A DNA stretch of 27,689 nt, taken from NCBI GenBank assembly GCA_964546275.1, contig CAZJJG010000018.1, forward strand, positions 1 to 27,689. The letters run 5' to 3'. Below are positions 8,152-15,181 of this stretch, in pieces. A program made the translations under genes and the position numbers. Each line of letters opens with the position of its first letter. Positions within the stretch are counted from its first letter, which is position 1. The notes under the pieces were generated by a model. It was not told the origin of the DNA and did not search any database. It was given only the letters and a program-made list of their open reading frames with translations. Source of the stretch: MED-G78 sp964546275. GTDB taxonomy: Bacteria; Pseudomonadota; Gammaproteobacteria; Magnimaribacterales; D2472.

Positions 8152-9086
8152 TTTTTATTGGTTTGAGAGTCGTCTTTAGGTCCTAGGTGTTTTTGATTCC
8201 TGCCTTTGGCTAAATCAACTTGCTTCTGTCTACTCATATATTTCGACTTCTGACCTTCGGTTTTTGAGTTAATACATTTAGGACAAGCAACGCCTCTAAT
8301 ATATTGTTTTGCTTTTTTATCATCTTCAGTTATAGGCATTCTACAACCATGACACATGTCATAAGTACCAACAGATAAATCATGTTTAACAGAAACCCTA
8401 TCATCAAAAACAAAACACTCTCCTTCCCATAAAGAATCTTCTCCATCAACCGATTCAAAATAATTTAGAATGCCACCTTTTAAATGATTCACATTTTTAA
8501 ATCCATCTTTCATCATCATGGATGAGGCCTTTTCACATCTAATGCCTCCAGTGCAAAACATTGCAACTTTTTTATTTTTTTTATCATCTTCAGAAAAATT
8601 TTGGCTTTTGACCCACTCTGGAAATTCTCTAAACCTTACGGTATTTGGATTTATTGAATTTTTAAAAGTTCCTATTGAGTATTCATAATCATTTCTTGTA
8701 TCGATTAGAATAGTATCTTTATCAGATATTAAGCTATTCCAATTGTTTGGATCCACATAGTCTCCAACTATTTCATTTGGGTTTATTGAATCATCTCCAA
8801 TAGTTACGATTTCTTTTTTAAGCTTAATTTTTAACCTAGCAAACGGATTAACTTGTGATTGAGAGTATTTTATATCTAACTCAGAAAAGCCTTTAATGGA
8901 TTGAATAAATTTAATAGCTTTTTCAAGATTTAAATTTTCTCCTGAAATAGTTCCATTAAGTCCCTCTTCACCAACTAAAATAGTTCCAAAGATAGATAGT
9001 TGTTTAAGTGTAGTTCTGATTTTTTTATGAAGCAGATCCGGATCATCTATATGAGAAAATTTATAAAGTGCTGCTACTGAATACAT
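8145..9086 (-). CDS. trhO: tRNA uridine(34) hydroxylase TrhO (YceA-type rhodanese-like)
   Basis: Makes 5-hydroxyuridine at the wobble base of tRNAs later carrying cmo5U or related groups. An N-terminal UPF0176-type domain (LVGEEGLNGTISG) is followed by a rhodanese domain with DTRNDYE and the active loop CTGGIRCEKAS (Cys178 and Cys184). A C-terminal zinc-like cluster follows (CHGC ... CPKC). At 313 residues it is shorter than the 350-residue E. coli protein but complete in its motifs. The start ATG is 25 nt after the 3' end of tRNA-Arg, with no recognisable Shine-Dalgarno. The two tRNA genes and the GST-like gene lie on the same strand. tRNA-Pro(UGG), two genes upstream, is of the class this enzyme modifies. 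Confidence 0.93.
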   Translation of the reverse strand: MYSVAALYKFSHIDDPDLLHKKIRTTLKQLSIFGTILVGEEGLNGTISGENLNLEKAIKFIQSIKGFSELDIKYSQSQVNPFARLKIKLKKEIVTIGDDSINPNEIVGDYVDPNNWNSLISDKDTILIDTRNDYEYSIGTFKNSINPNTVRFREFPEWVKSQNFSEDDKKNKKVAMFCTGGIRCEKASSMMMKDGFKNVNHLKGGILNYFESVDGEDSLWEGECFVFDDRVSVKHDLSVGTYDMCHGCRMPITEDDKKAKQYIRGVACPKCINSKTEGQKSKYMSRQKQVDLAKGRNQKHLGPKDDSQTNKKC

Positions 9087-9111
9087 AGATATATTTTACT
9101 ATATGAAGGAA

Positions 9112-9188
9112 TGGCGCGCCTGAAGAGATTCGAACTCCTGACCCACGGTTTAGAAAACCGTTGCTCTATCCAACTGAGCTACAGGCGC
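9112..9188 (-). tRNA. tRNA-Arg (TCT anticodon)
   Basis: Minus-strand cloverleaf: acceptor GCGCCTG/CAGGCGC, D-arm TAGCTCAGTTGGATAGAGC, anticodon stem ACGGT/ACCGT enclosing TTTCTAA (anticodon TCT), T-arm with TTCGAAT, discriminator G and encoded CCA. It lies 4 nt after tRNA-Pro and 25 nt before trhO, so it is the second member of a probable tRNA-tRNA-mRNA transcript. Confidence 0.97.
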
Positions 9189-9192
9189 ACAA

Positions 9193-9269
9193 TGGTCGGG
9201 GTAGTAAGATTCGAACTTACGACCACTCGCTCCCAAAGCGAGTGCGCTACCAGACTGCGCTATACCCCG
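9193..9269 (-). tRNA. tRNA-Pro (TGG anticodon)
   Basis: Minus-strand cloverleaf: acceptor CGGGGTA/TACCCCG starting at C1 (9269), anticodon stem CTCGC/GCGAG enclosing TTTGGGA (anticodon TGG), T-arm with TTCGAAT, discriminator A and encoded CCA. The UGG proline isoacceptor is a known cmo5U34 tRNA in E. coli and hence a TrhO-pathway substrate; trhO lies downstream in the same direction. Confidence 0.97.
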
Positions 9270-9278
9270 AGGATGCAA

Positions 9279-9307
9279 ATAGTAAAGTTTCTAGATTAAA
9301 TAAGCAA
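9279..9307 (-). promoter_or_regulatory. Candidate sigma70-type promoter for tRNA-Pro / tRNA-Arg / trhO
   Basis: On the minus strand, TTGCTT (9307-9302) and TACTAT (9284-9279) are 17 bp apart, placing the start of transcription just ahead of tRNA-Pro (9269). Each box matches only 4 of 6 consensus bases; the spacing and position are the main support. Confidence 0.35.
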
Positions 9308-9349
9308 TGACCATGTGCATAAATATTTTTTAATGACATAATTACAGGC

Positions 9350-10189
9350 ATGAATATAAAAATTTTAGACGGTAAATCATTAGCTCTTGCATCAGAAGAG
9401 TCAATTACAAAACAAGTAAATGAATTAAATGAAGGTGGTATCTTTCCAACTTTAGCTACTATTTTAGTGGGTCAAGATCCTGCATCCGAAACTTATGTAA
9501 AGATGAAACGGAATACTTGTGCAAGAGTTGGAATGAAGTCTATTAGAGTTGAAATGCCAGATACAACGTCAACCGAGGAATTACTTAATAAAATTGAAGA
9601 GCTGAATAGTGATGATGGTGTTCATGGAATTTTATTACAGCACCCTGTTCCAAGTCAGATTGATGAAAGAAAATGTTTTGATGCTATCGATATAGAAAAA
9701 GATGTTGATGGTGTTACCTGCCTTGGATTTGGTAATATGTCGATGGGAATTCCAGCATATGGCTCATGCACGCCGGCAGGAATAATGCGATTACTAGAGC
9801 ATTATGAAATTAAAATTGAAGGCTTAAACGCCGTTGTGGTAGGTAGAAGCCCTATTCTTGGCAAACCGATGGCTATGATGCTTTTAAATAAAAATGCAAC
9901 TGTAACTATTTGTCATTCAAGAACTCAAAATATAGAATCAATAATCAAAAATGCAGATATTTTAGTAGGTGCTGTTGGTATACCTAAATTCATAAAACAT
10001 GAATGGATTAAAGATAATGCAGTTGTTATAGATGCTGGATATCATCCAGAAAAATGTGGAGATATTGATTTGGCCAATATTGAGAATAAAGCTTCGGCTT
10101 ATACACCGGTACCCGGTGGAGTAGGACCAATGACAATAAACACTTTAATATTACAAACTCTTCAGTCTGCCTTAAAAACTAAGAAGTAG
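9350..10189 (+). CDS. folD: FolD: methylene-THF dehydrogenase / methenyl-THF cyclohydrolase
   Basis: Bifunctional enzyme interconverting 5,10-methylene-, methenyl- and 10-formyl-tetrahydrofolate, supplying formyl groups for purine synthesis. The active-site YVKMK has Tyr49 and Lys53, equivalent to the conserved YxxxK. QHPVPSQID, SCTPAGIM, GRSPILGKPMAMML (NADP-binding and the main signature) and PVPGGVGPMTI follow in the usual order. Its 279 residues are close to the normal 280-290. The 10-formyl-THF product is the donor for PurN, encoded about 15 kb further on. Its 3' end overlaps the convergent DUF4389 gene by 11 nt. The only upstream Shine-Dalgarno-like bases (AGG) are one nt from the ATG, so the 5' leader may be very short. 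Confidence 0.97.
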   Translation: MNIKILDGKSLALASEESITKQVNELNEGGIFPTLATILVGQDPASETYVKMKRNTCARVGMKSIRVEMPDTTSTEELLNKIEELNSDDGVHGILLQHPVPSQIDERKCFDAIDIEKDVDGVTCLGFGNMSMGIPAYGSCTPAGIMRLLEHYEIKIEGLNAVVVGRSPILGKPMAMMLLNKNATVTICHSRTQNIESIIKNADILVGAVGIPKFIKHEWIKDNAVVIDAGYHPEKCGDIDLANIENKASAYTPVPGGVGPMTINTLILQTLQSALKTKK

Positions 10190-10649
10190 TATTTTTTTCT
10201 GAAGTATCAGTTTCTGTTGCAGGTTCTTCCTCATTAACAGAATCTTCTGCTATAACTTCTGCTTCAACAACTTCCTCTTCAACCACCTCAATCTCTGCTT
10301 CAACAACTTCCTCTTCAACTACCTCAGCTTCTGCTTCAACAATCTCAGGAGCATTGTCTTCAGATGAATCGCTAGATTTATTAAAAGGAAATGGCTTATC
10401 TTCAGTTTCAAACAGTAAGAATTTTAAAGTGTCATCAAAGAAAGTGAGTATGTGCTTATTGAAATCAAATAATGCAGCATTAATTTTTGATGTAAATAAG
10501 AAGAATAAAAATTGGATAAAAGATATTGCAAGGGAGATAGTTAAAACAAAGTTTAAAACAAACGCATATACAAACATAAAGAATAGACGTGCCCACTTCC
10601 CTACCTTTAGCACCTCTTCTTTTACTTCGTCTCTATTAAAGTTATCCAT
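10179..10649 (-). CDS. DUF4389-type membrane protein with acidic repeat tail
   Basis: Function unknown. Residues ~1-75 contain charged DEVKEEVLKVGKWARL, two adjoining hydrophobic segments (about 19-52) and the FNKHILTFFDDTLKFLLFETEDKPFPF stretch that I associate with the DUF4389 family. From ~90 the protein is a low-complexity acidic tail built from a 12-residue unit (AEAEVVEEEVVE, then AEIEVVEEEVVE) and ends Glu/Thr/Ser-rich. The domain is thus an inner-membrane anchor with a long negatively charged cytoplasmic or periplasmic extension. It starts 2 nt after the gpsA stop codon, so it belongs to the htpG-gpsA unit. Its last 11 nt overlap folD on the other strand. Family assignment is by memory of the pattern, not a search. 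Confidence 0.75.
   Translation of the reverse strand: MDNFNRDEVKEEVLKVGKWARLFFMFVYAFVLNFVLTISLAISFIQFLFFLFTSKINAALFDFNKHILTFFDDTLKFLLFETEDKPFPFNKSSDSSEDNAPEIVEAEAEVVEEEVVEAEIEVVEEEVVEAEVIAEDSVNEEEPATETDTSEKNTTS
10261..10343 (-). repeat. 36-bp in-frame tandem repeat in the DUF4389 gene
   Basis: Two copies (10261-10296 and 10297-10332) differ at 4 of 36 positions, with a short third partial copy from 10333. The unit encodes 12 residues of the acidic tail (AExEVVEEEVVE). Because the unit is a multiple of three, gain or loss of copies would lengthen or shorten the tail without a frameshift. Confidence 0.9.
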
Positions 10650-10651
10650 AA

Positions 10652-11674
10652 TTATTTTCCTCTGTGTGTGAATTCTACATCAATTTCATGCGGATGATTA
10701 ATCAAATCATCCAACAAACTTTCAGGATTCTTATTTTCATAAATAATTTTATATAAAGACTCCATTAAAGGCATATTGATATCGTGCTTTGCTGCTTCTT
10801 CATGAGCTACTTCTAAAGTTCTTATGCCCTCAGCCACTTGCCCTACTTTGTCTTTAGCTGCATCAATACTAAGGCCTTTACCTATGTTAACTCCTAATTG
10901 AAAATTTCTAGAAAGTTTTGAAGTGCATGTTGCTAACAAGTCACCCATTCCAGCTAGGCCTAAAAAAGTTATAGGATTAGCACCTTTCGCAACTGCAAAT
11001 CTACTCATCTCCGCCATACTTCTTGTAAGTATTAAGCCGTTAGCGTTTTCACCAACGTCTAAGGAGCTAGCTAAACCGCAAATGATTGCATAAATATTTT
11101 TTAGAGCACCGGCCAACTCAATACCATTTACGTCTGAGCTAGAATAAACTTTGAATGTATCTGAAGAGAGAGTTAATTTTGTATTATCTATGAGCTCTTG
11201 ACTCGTGCTAGCTATAACGGTGCCAGCAATCTTATTATCAGCAATTTCACGAGCTAAATTAGGTCCGCTTAATACTCCGACATTAATATTTTTAAATGAT
11301 AAATTTTCTTCAATGATATTACTCATTGTTCTAAAAGGATTATGCCTAATACCTTTAGTGCACGAAATAACATCAATTTTATTGTCAATTAATGGTGCAA
11401 TTCGTTTAACAATTGTTTCAAAAACAATGCTTGGAGTAGCAATTAAAACAATAGTTGAATCTTTAATAACTGTATGTAAATTATCTGAGGCTGTAATATT
11501 ATTTGAGAGTTGTAATTCTGGATGATAGGTTGAATTTGCGCCCTCTGAATTTATTCTAAGAGCTTGGTCTGCATCTCTTACCCATAAAGCAACCTCATTT
11601 CCATTTGAAGCGGCAATATTAGCAAGAACAGTTCCAAAGCTTCCACCTCCAAGAACTGCAACTTTTTTTTCCAT
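10652..11674 (-). CDS. gpsA: Glycerol-3-phosphate dehydrogenase [NAD(P)+]
   Basis: Reduces dihydroxyacetone phosphate to sn-glycerol-3-phosphate, the backbone of membrane phospholipids. The N-terminal Rossmann motif is VLGGGSFGTVLA. Then come VISCTKGIRHNPFRTMS, SGPNLAREIADN (typical of GpsA) and ELAGALKNIYAIICGLA carrying the conserved catalytic Lys. TRSMAEMSR and GLAGMGDLLATC complete the signatures. At 340 residues it is full length. It begins 8 nt after htpG and is followed 2 nt later by the DUF4389 gene. A run of eight A residues directly after ATG-GA encodes the Glu-Lys-Lys start; it is a possible slippage site, but the frame is intact. Confidence 0.97.
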   Translation of the reverse strand: MEKKVAVLGGGSFGTVLANIAASNGNEVALWVRDADQALRINSEGANSTYHPELQLSNNITASDNLHTVIKDSTIVLIATPSIVFETIVKRIAPLIDNKIDVISCTKGIRHNPFRTMSNIIEENLSFKNINVGVLSGPNLAREIADNKIAGTVIASTSQELIDNTKLTLSSDTFKVYSSSDVNGIELAGALKNIYAIICGLASSLDVGENANGLILTRSMAEMSRFAVAKGANPITFLGLAGMGDLLATCTSKLSRNFQLGVNIGKGLSIDAAKDKVGQVAEGIRTLEVAHEEAAKHDINMPLMESLYKIIYENKNPESLLDDLINHPHEIDVEFTHRGK

Positions 11675-11682
11675 CTTAAATC

Positions 11683-13506
11683 CTATGAAAGATACTTATC
11701 TAGCTGTCGAAGGTACTTTGCTGGATCCTTAGGAGAACCACCTTCGGCTATTACTGCATAATCATATAGAAAATCTACAAAGGATGTAAATTGCTTGCCT
11801 TTAAGAGATGAGAGTCTTTTTAGAAGCTTATGCTTTAAATTTATTTCAAAAATAGGGTTTGATTCTCCAAGATCTTGACCAGCAGCCTCTAATATTTTTC
11901 TAAGTTGAGCACCAGGTTCATTTTTTGGCAATAACAAACAAGTAGCTGAGTTCACTAAACGGCTACTAACAACTACATCAGATACTCTGTCTGAAAGATG
12001 TTTTTTAATCTTTTCTACAATACCCTGATCTGCTTCAGACACCTTAGGCTTTTCACTTTCAGCAATATCATCTTTGGCAACATTGACAAGCTCTTTTCCT
12101 TTAAATTCCATAAGGTTTGACATAAGCCATTCATCAATTCTATCAGTGAGCATAAGAACTTCAGTATTATTTGATTTGTGTCCTTCGATATGAGGTGAAT
12201 TAATAGCTGCTTCAAAAGTATCTGCAACACAGTAATAAATTTTTTCCTGATCTTCAGGCATTCTAGATACATAATCATCTAAAGTTTGACTAACATCATT
12301 CTCATCGTTTATTGAGGATGCAAACAGCATCAAGCTAGCGAGTAGTTCTCTATTCTCAAAGTCTTCAGCTGGACCTTCTTTAATTACTAATCCATATTCT
12401 TTCCAAAATTCTTTATAAGAATCCAAAGACTTATTTTTCATCTTAGTTAAAGCATCTAAGACCTTCTTAGTGACTGATTTTTTGATAGTATCTACAAGCT
12501 GATGTTCTTGCAGAATTTCTCTTGAAACATTTAAAGGTAGATCACTTGTATCAATAATACCTCTAACAAATCTTAAGTATAATGGAAGAAAATTAGTTGC
12601 ATCATCCATTATAAAAACTCTTTGAATATAAAGCTTTACTCCTCTTGGTGCTTCTCTATTCCATAAATCAAATGGAGGATTTTTTGGTATGTATAGAAGG
12701 TTGGTATATTCATTATTGCCTTCAACTTTATTATGAACCCAAAGCAATGGATCATTTTGGTCATAAGATATAAATTTATAAAATTCAGAATATTCAGCAT
12801 CGGTAATATTAGATTTTGATTTAAGCCATAAAGCTTCAGATTCATTAATTCTTTCTCCCTCGCCCCCATCCTCATTAATATTAAGTGGAAAATTAATATA
12901 TTGAGAATACTTTTCTAATAAATACTTAACTCTTGATTTGTCAGCAAATTCTTTATTTTCATCATTTAGATAAATAATAATATCCGTGCCTCTTGAAGGC
13001 TTTTCAGCAGATTTAAGTTGATAGCTTTCTTCTCCAGAACTGGTCCATAATGTTGCTTCTTCGCTAGAATTTTTTGCAGGCCTAGTAAGAACTTCAACTT
13101 TATCAGCAACCATAAATACAGAGTAAAAACCTACTCCAAATTGACCAATGAGATTTGAATCTTTCTTCTTGTCACCTGTTAAATTTCCAAGAAAAGATGC
13201 GGTACCGGAACGAGCAATTGTTCCAATATTTTCAACAACCTCTTCTTCAGACATTCCTATTCCGTTGTCTGAAATAATAATTTTATTTTCAGAAGGGTAA
13301 ACCTTAACCTCTATACCAAGATCAGATTTATCTTCTAGTAAAGAATCATCTGCAAGAGCATTAAATCTTAATTTATCTAGAGCATCTGAGGCATTCGAAA
13401 CCAATTCTCGTATGAAAATTTCTTTATTTGAATATAAAGAATGAATCATCAGCTTTAAAAGCTGCTTGGTCTCTGTTTGAAATACTTTTGTTTTAGTTCT
13501 AGCCAT
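11683..13506 (-). CDS. htpG: HtpG, bacterial Hsp90 chaperone
   Basis: ATP-dependent dimeric chaperone for late-stage client folding. The GHKL ATPase domain carries [36 protein letters not shown] and [15 protein letters not shown]. The middle domain has [32 protein letters not shown] (client and gamma-phosphate contact) and LQEHQ. The C-terminal dimerisation domain ends without the eukaryotic MEEVD, as expected. At 607 residues it is close to the 624 of E. coli. The start has a clear AAGGAG eight nt upstream. A heat-shock-like promoter precedes it. gpsA and the DUF4389 gene follow within 10 nt, so lipid-precursor synthesis may share its transcription. Confidence 0.98.
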
Positions 13507-13530
13507 TTTTAAATCTCCTTACACCCATTT

Positions 13531-13556
13531 TTTGGGTCTAATTTACTAAATTCAAG
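13531..13556 (-). promoter_or_regulatory. Sigma32-like heat-shock promoter upstream of htpG
   Basis: On the minus strand CTTGAA (13556-13551) is followed 14 bp later by CCCAAA (13536-13531), resembling the sigma32 pattern CTTGAAA-N13-15-CCCCATNT. The -10 half is degenerate. Position (about 25-50 bp before the ATG) and gene identity support it. The overlapping dyad ACCCA-TTTTT-TGGGT lies in the would-be leader. Confidence 0.45.
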
Positions 13557-13579
13557 TTTATTAAAGATAAGTTCAAATT

Positions 13580-13981
13580 CTAAGAAATTCTAATTAATTG
13601 AACTACAGCAATTACAAAAAGAATTATGGTGTTAAGAACACTTAAATTATGAAGAAATTTAAATGTTTTATTCCAAGCTCTATCTCTAGCAGCATTGGTA
13701 AGAGGGATAATAATATAGCCAAGAAAAGCTAAAGCAGATGCTGCTAGTGCAATCCATACATCAAGACTTGAAAACCATAGATAAGATATTAATGAAGCTA
13801 CAAGACAGACTAAAAAAAGTAATAAATAGTATCTAGGAAATATAGCTCTAAGAAACTTAGATGCATTGTCGTTATCTAACACTTTAAACACCACGGGAGC
13901 TGTTAAAACTACCTGAGTAACTATAATCCCAAGGATTAATGAGTATGTGAGTGTTAAAAGTACTATTACTGCTTCATTCAT
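13580..13981 (-). CDS. DUF4149 / TMEM205-like four-helix membrane protein
   Basis: Function unknown. 133 residues with four hydrophobic segments (about 5-27, 47-67, 70-92 and 110-131), conserved-looking FPRYYLLLFL and ARDRAWNKTFKFLHNLSVLNT. This is the pattern I associate with DUF4149/TMEM205. It has no signal peptide and no catalytic motif. Its start codon follows the CCA of tRNA-Asp by only 7 nt and has no Shine-Dalgarno, so a message released by tRNA 3' processing would be almost leaderless. Downstream is the htpG promoter region, 73 bp away. Confidence 0.75.
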   Translation of the reverse strand: MNEAVIVLLTLTYSLILGIIVTQVVLTAPVVFKVLDNDNASKFLRAIFPRYYLLLFLVCLVASLISYLWFSSLDVWIALAASALAFLGYIIIPLTNAARDRAWNKTFKFLHNLSVLNTIILFVIAVVQLIRIS

Positions 13982-13988
13982 AATTAAG

Positions 13989-14063
13989 TGGCGGTCTGAC
14001 GGGGAATCGAACCCCGAACATCGCCGTGACAGGGCGAGATTATAACCGTTTAACTACCAGACC
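13989..14063 (-). tRNA. tRNA-Asp (GTC anticodon)
   Basis: Minus-strand cloverleaf: acceptor GGTCTGG/TCAGACC (one G-T pair), anticodon stem TCGCC/GGCGA enclosing CTGTCAC (anticodon GTC), T-arm GGGGTTCGATTCCCC, discriminator G and encoded CCA at 13989-13991. It lies 69 nt after tRNA-Val and 7 nt before the DUF4149 start codon. Confidence 0.97.
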
Positions 14064-14132
14064 ACTTCGGTATTTGGTTGAATAATATCTTGTTCAAACA
14101 AAAGTGCAACCAATTCGTTACAAGCTAATAAA

Positions 14133-14209
14133 TGGTGGGTGATGACAGGTTCGAACTGCCGACCCTCTCGGTGTAAACGAGATGCTCTACCAAACTGAGC
14201 TAATCACCC
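14133..14209 (-). tRNA. tRNA-Val (TAC anticodon)
   Basis: Minus-strand cloverleaf: acceptor GGGTGAT/ATCACCC, anticodon stem TCTCG/CGAGA enclosing TTTACAC (anticodon TAC), T-arm with TTCGAAC, discriminator A and encoded CCA at 14133-14135. It leads a minus-strand tRNA-Val, tRNA-Asp, DUF4149 series. The UAC valine isoacceptor is another cmo5U34-class tRNA. Confidence 0.97.
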
Positions 14210-14282
14210 TAAAAACTTGTATACCTATGTATACCGAAACGCCATTCTATCAAAGGATTTAGGTATCAGCTATATTTATTTT

Positions 14283-15164
14283 CTAAGACTTTGTTAGATT
14301 AATTCTTGCTAGATATATTCCAAATAAGGCTAAGGCTATAAATAACATCTGTGTGAAATTAATTGTTTCTGCAAAAATGTAGGCTGCGCATAATGTTGCA
14401 GTTACTGGTTGTAGCAATAATCCAATTGAACCACCGGATGGAGAAATTCTGCCAATACTATAAGTAATCATATATTGGCCTCCCACTTGGCATAACAGAG
14501 CAAGTAAAAAGAGATTTAACCACTCATCAAAAGAAGGTGGCAAAGCTTGTGAGGATTCAATAAGTGCAGGAGGTAATGAGAATAGACAACAAAATAAACT
14601 AGTGTAAAAAATAATGCTTAAGGCTTCCTCTTTTCCAAGTCTCGAAATAAACACTAAGTATGTTGCATAAAAAACTGCTGCTATGAGACAGAAAATATCA
14701 CCCATTAAATTTCCAGATGTATAAGTATCAGCAGAAAGAATTAGTCCTATTACACCAACATAAGTAACAGCTAAGGATATAAAAAAATGTTTAGTTAATG
14801 ACTCTTTAAAAAAGAAAAAATAAATTAGTGCAACAAAAATAGGTGCTGAATTAACAATAACAGTTCCATTTGAGATGGAAGTCATGCCAATGCTCCAATG
14901 CCATAAAATAAGATCAATGGTGAATGCAAAGGCAGCTATAAAAGCTATGTAAATACTCTTTTTTGATTTAATTTTAAAGAATATTGATTTATTTAAAACT
15001 AAATTAAGAAGCATTAACATTGGAAGAGTCAGTAGCATTCTGTAAAAAAGAACCCAAGATGGTGACATTTCACTCCATCTAACAAAAATAGGTGCAAATC
15101 CAATCAAGGCTGCCCCACCTGCTAGCAAAATAAAATTATTTGCTCGATGTAAATTTTCAGTCAT
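14283..15164 (-). CDS. DMT-superfamily (EamA/RhaT-like) transporter
   Basis: Inner-membrane permease, substrate unknown. Its 293 residues contain about ten hydrophobic segments arranged as two EamA repeats. The first repeat has the usual GFAPIFVRWSEMSPSWVLFYRMLLTLP opening, and the second contains AAVFYATYLVFISRLGKE and ISPSGGSIGLLLQPVTATLCAAYIFAE near the end. Length is standard for the family (280-300). It is transcribed away from xseA, with only 17 bp between the two start codons, so its promoter must overlap xseA or its own 5' region. Related proteins export amino acids, metabolites or drugs; nothing in the context narrows that choice. Confidence 0.88.
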   Translation of the reverse strand: MTENLHRANNFILLAGGAALIGFAPIFVRWSEMSPSWVLFYRMLLTLPMLMLLNLVLNKSIFFKIKSKKSIYIAFIAAFAFTIDLILWHWSIGMTSISNGTVIVNSAPIFVALIYFFFFKESLTKHFFISLAVTYVGVIGLILSADTYTSGNLMGDIFCLIAAVFYATYLVFISRLGKEEALSIIFYTSLFCCLFSLPPALIESSQALPPSFDEWLNLFLLALLCQVGGQYMITYSIGRISPSGGSIGLLLQPVTATLCAAYIFAETINFTQMLFIALALFGIYLARINLTKS

Positions 15165-15181
15165 AAAGCTATACTTCTGTT

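Noticed and set aside
9111..9299. Plus-strand open frame spanning the tRNA pair
   Set aside because: It is the complement of tRNA-Arg and tRNA-Pro; the translated 'RFELLTHGL' and 'RFELTTT' strings are the familiar artefact of reading tRNA genes as protein.
11655..11675. Programmed slippage at the eight-A run starting gpsA
   Set aside because: The gene is in frame with a normal N-terminus and there is no alternative frame product; short A-runs are expected in AT-rich DNA.
12015..12875. Minus-strand open frames inside htpG (12015-12278 and 12636-12875)
   Set aside because: They are alternate frames of the same strand within a complete HtpG gene and show no recognisable protein features.
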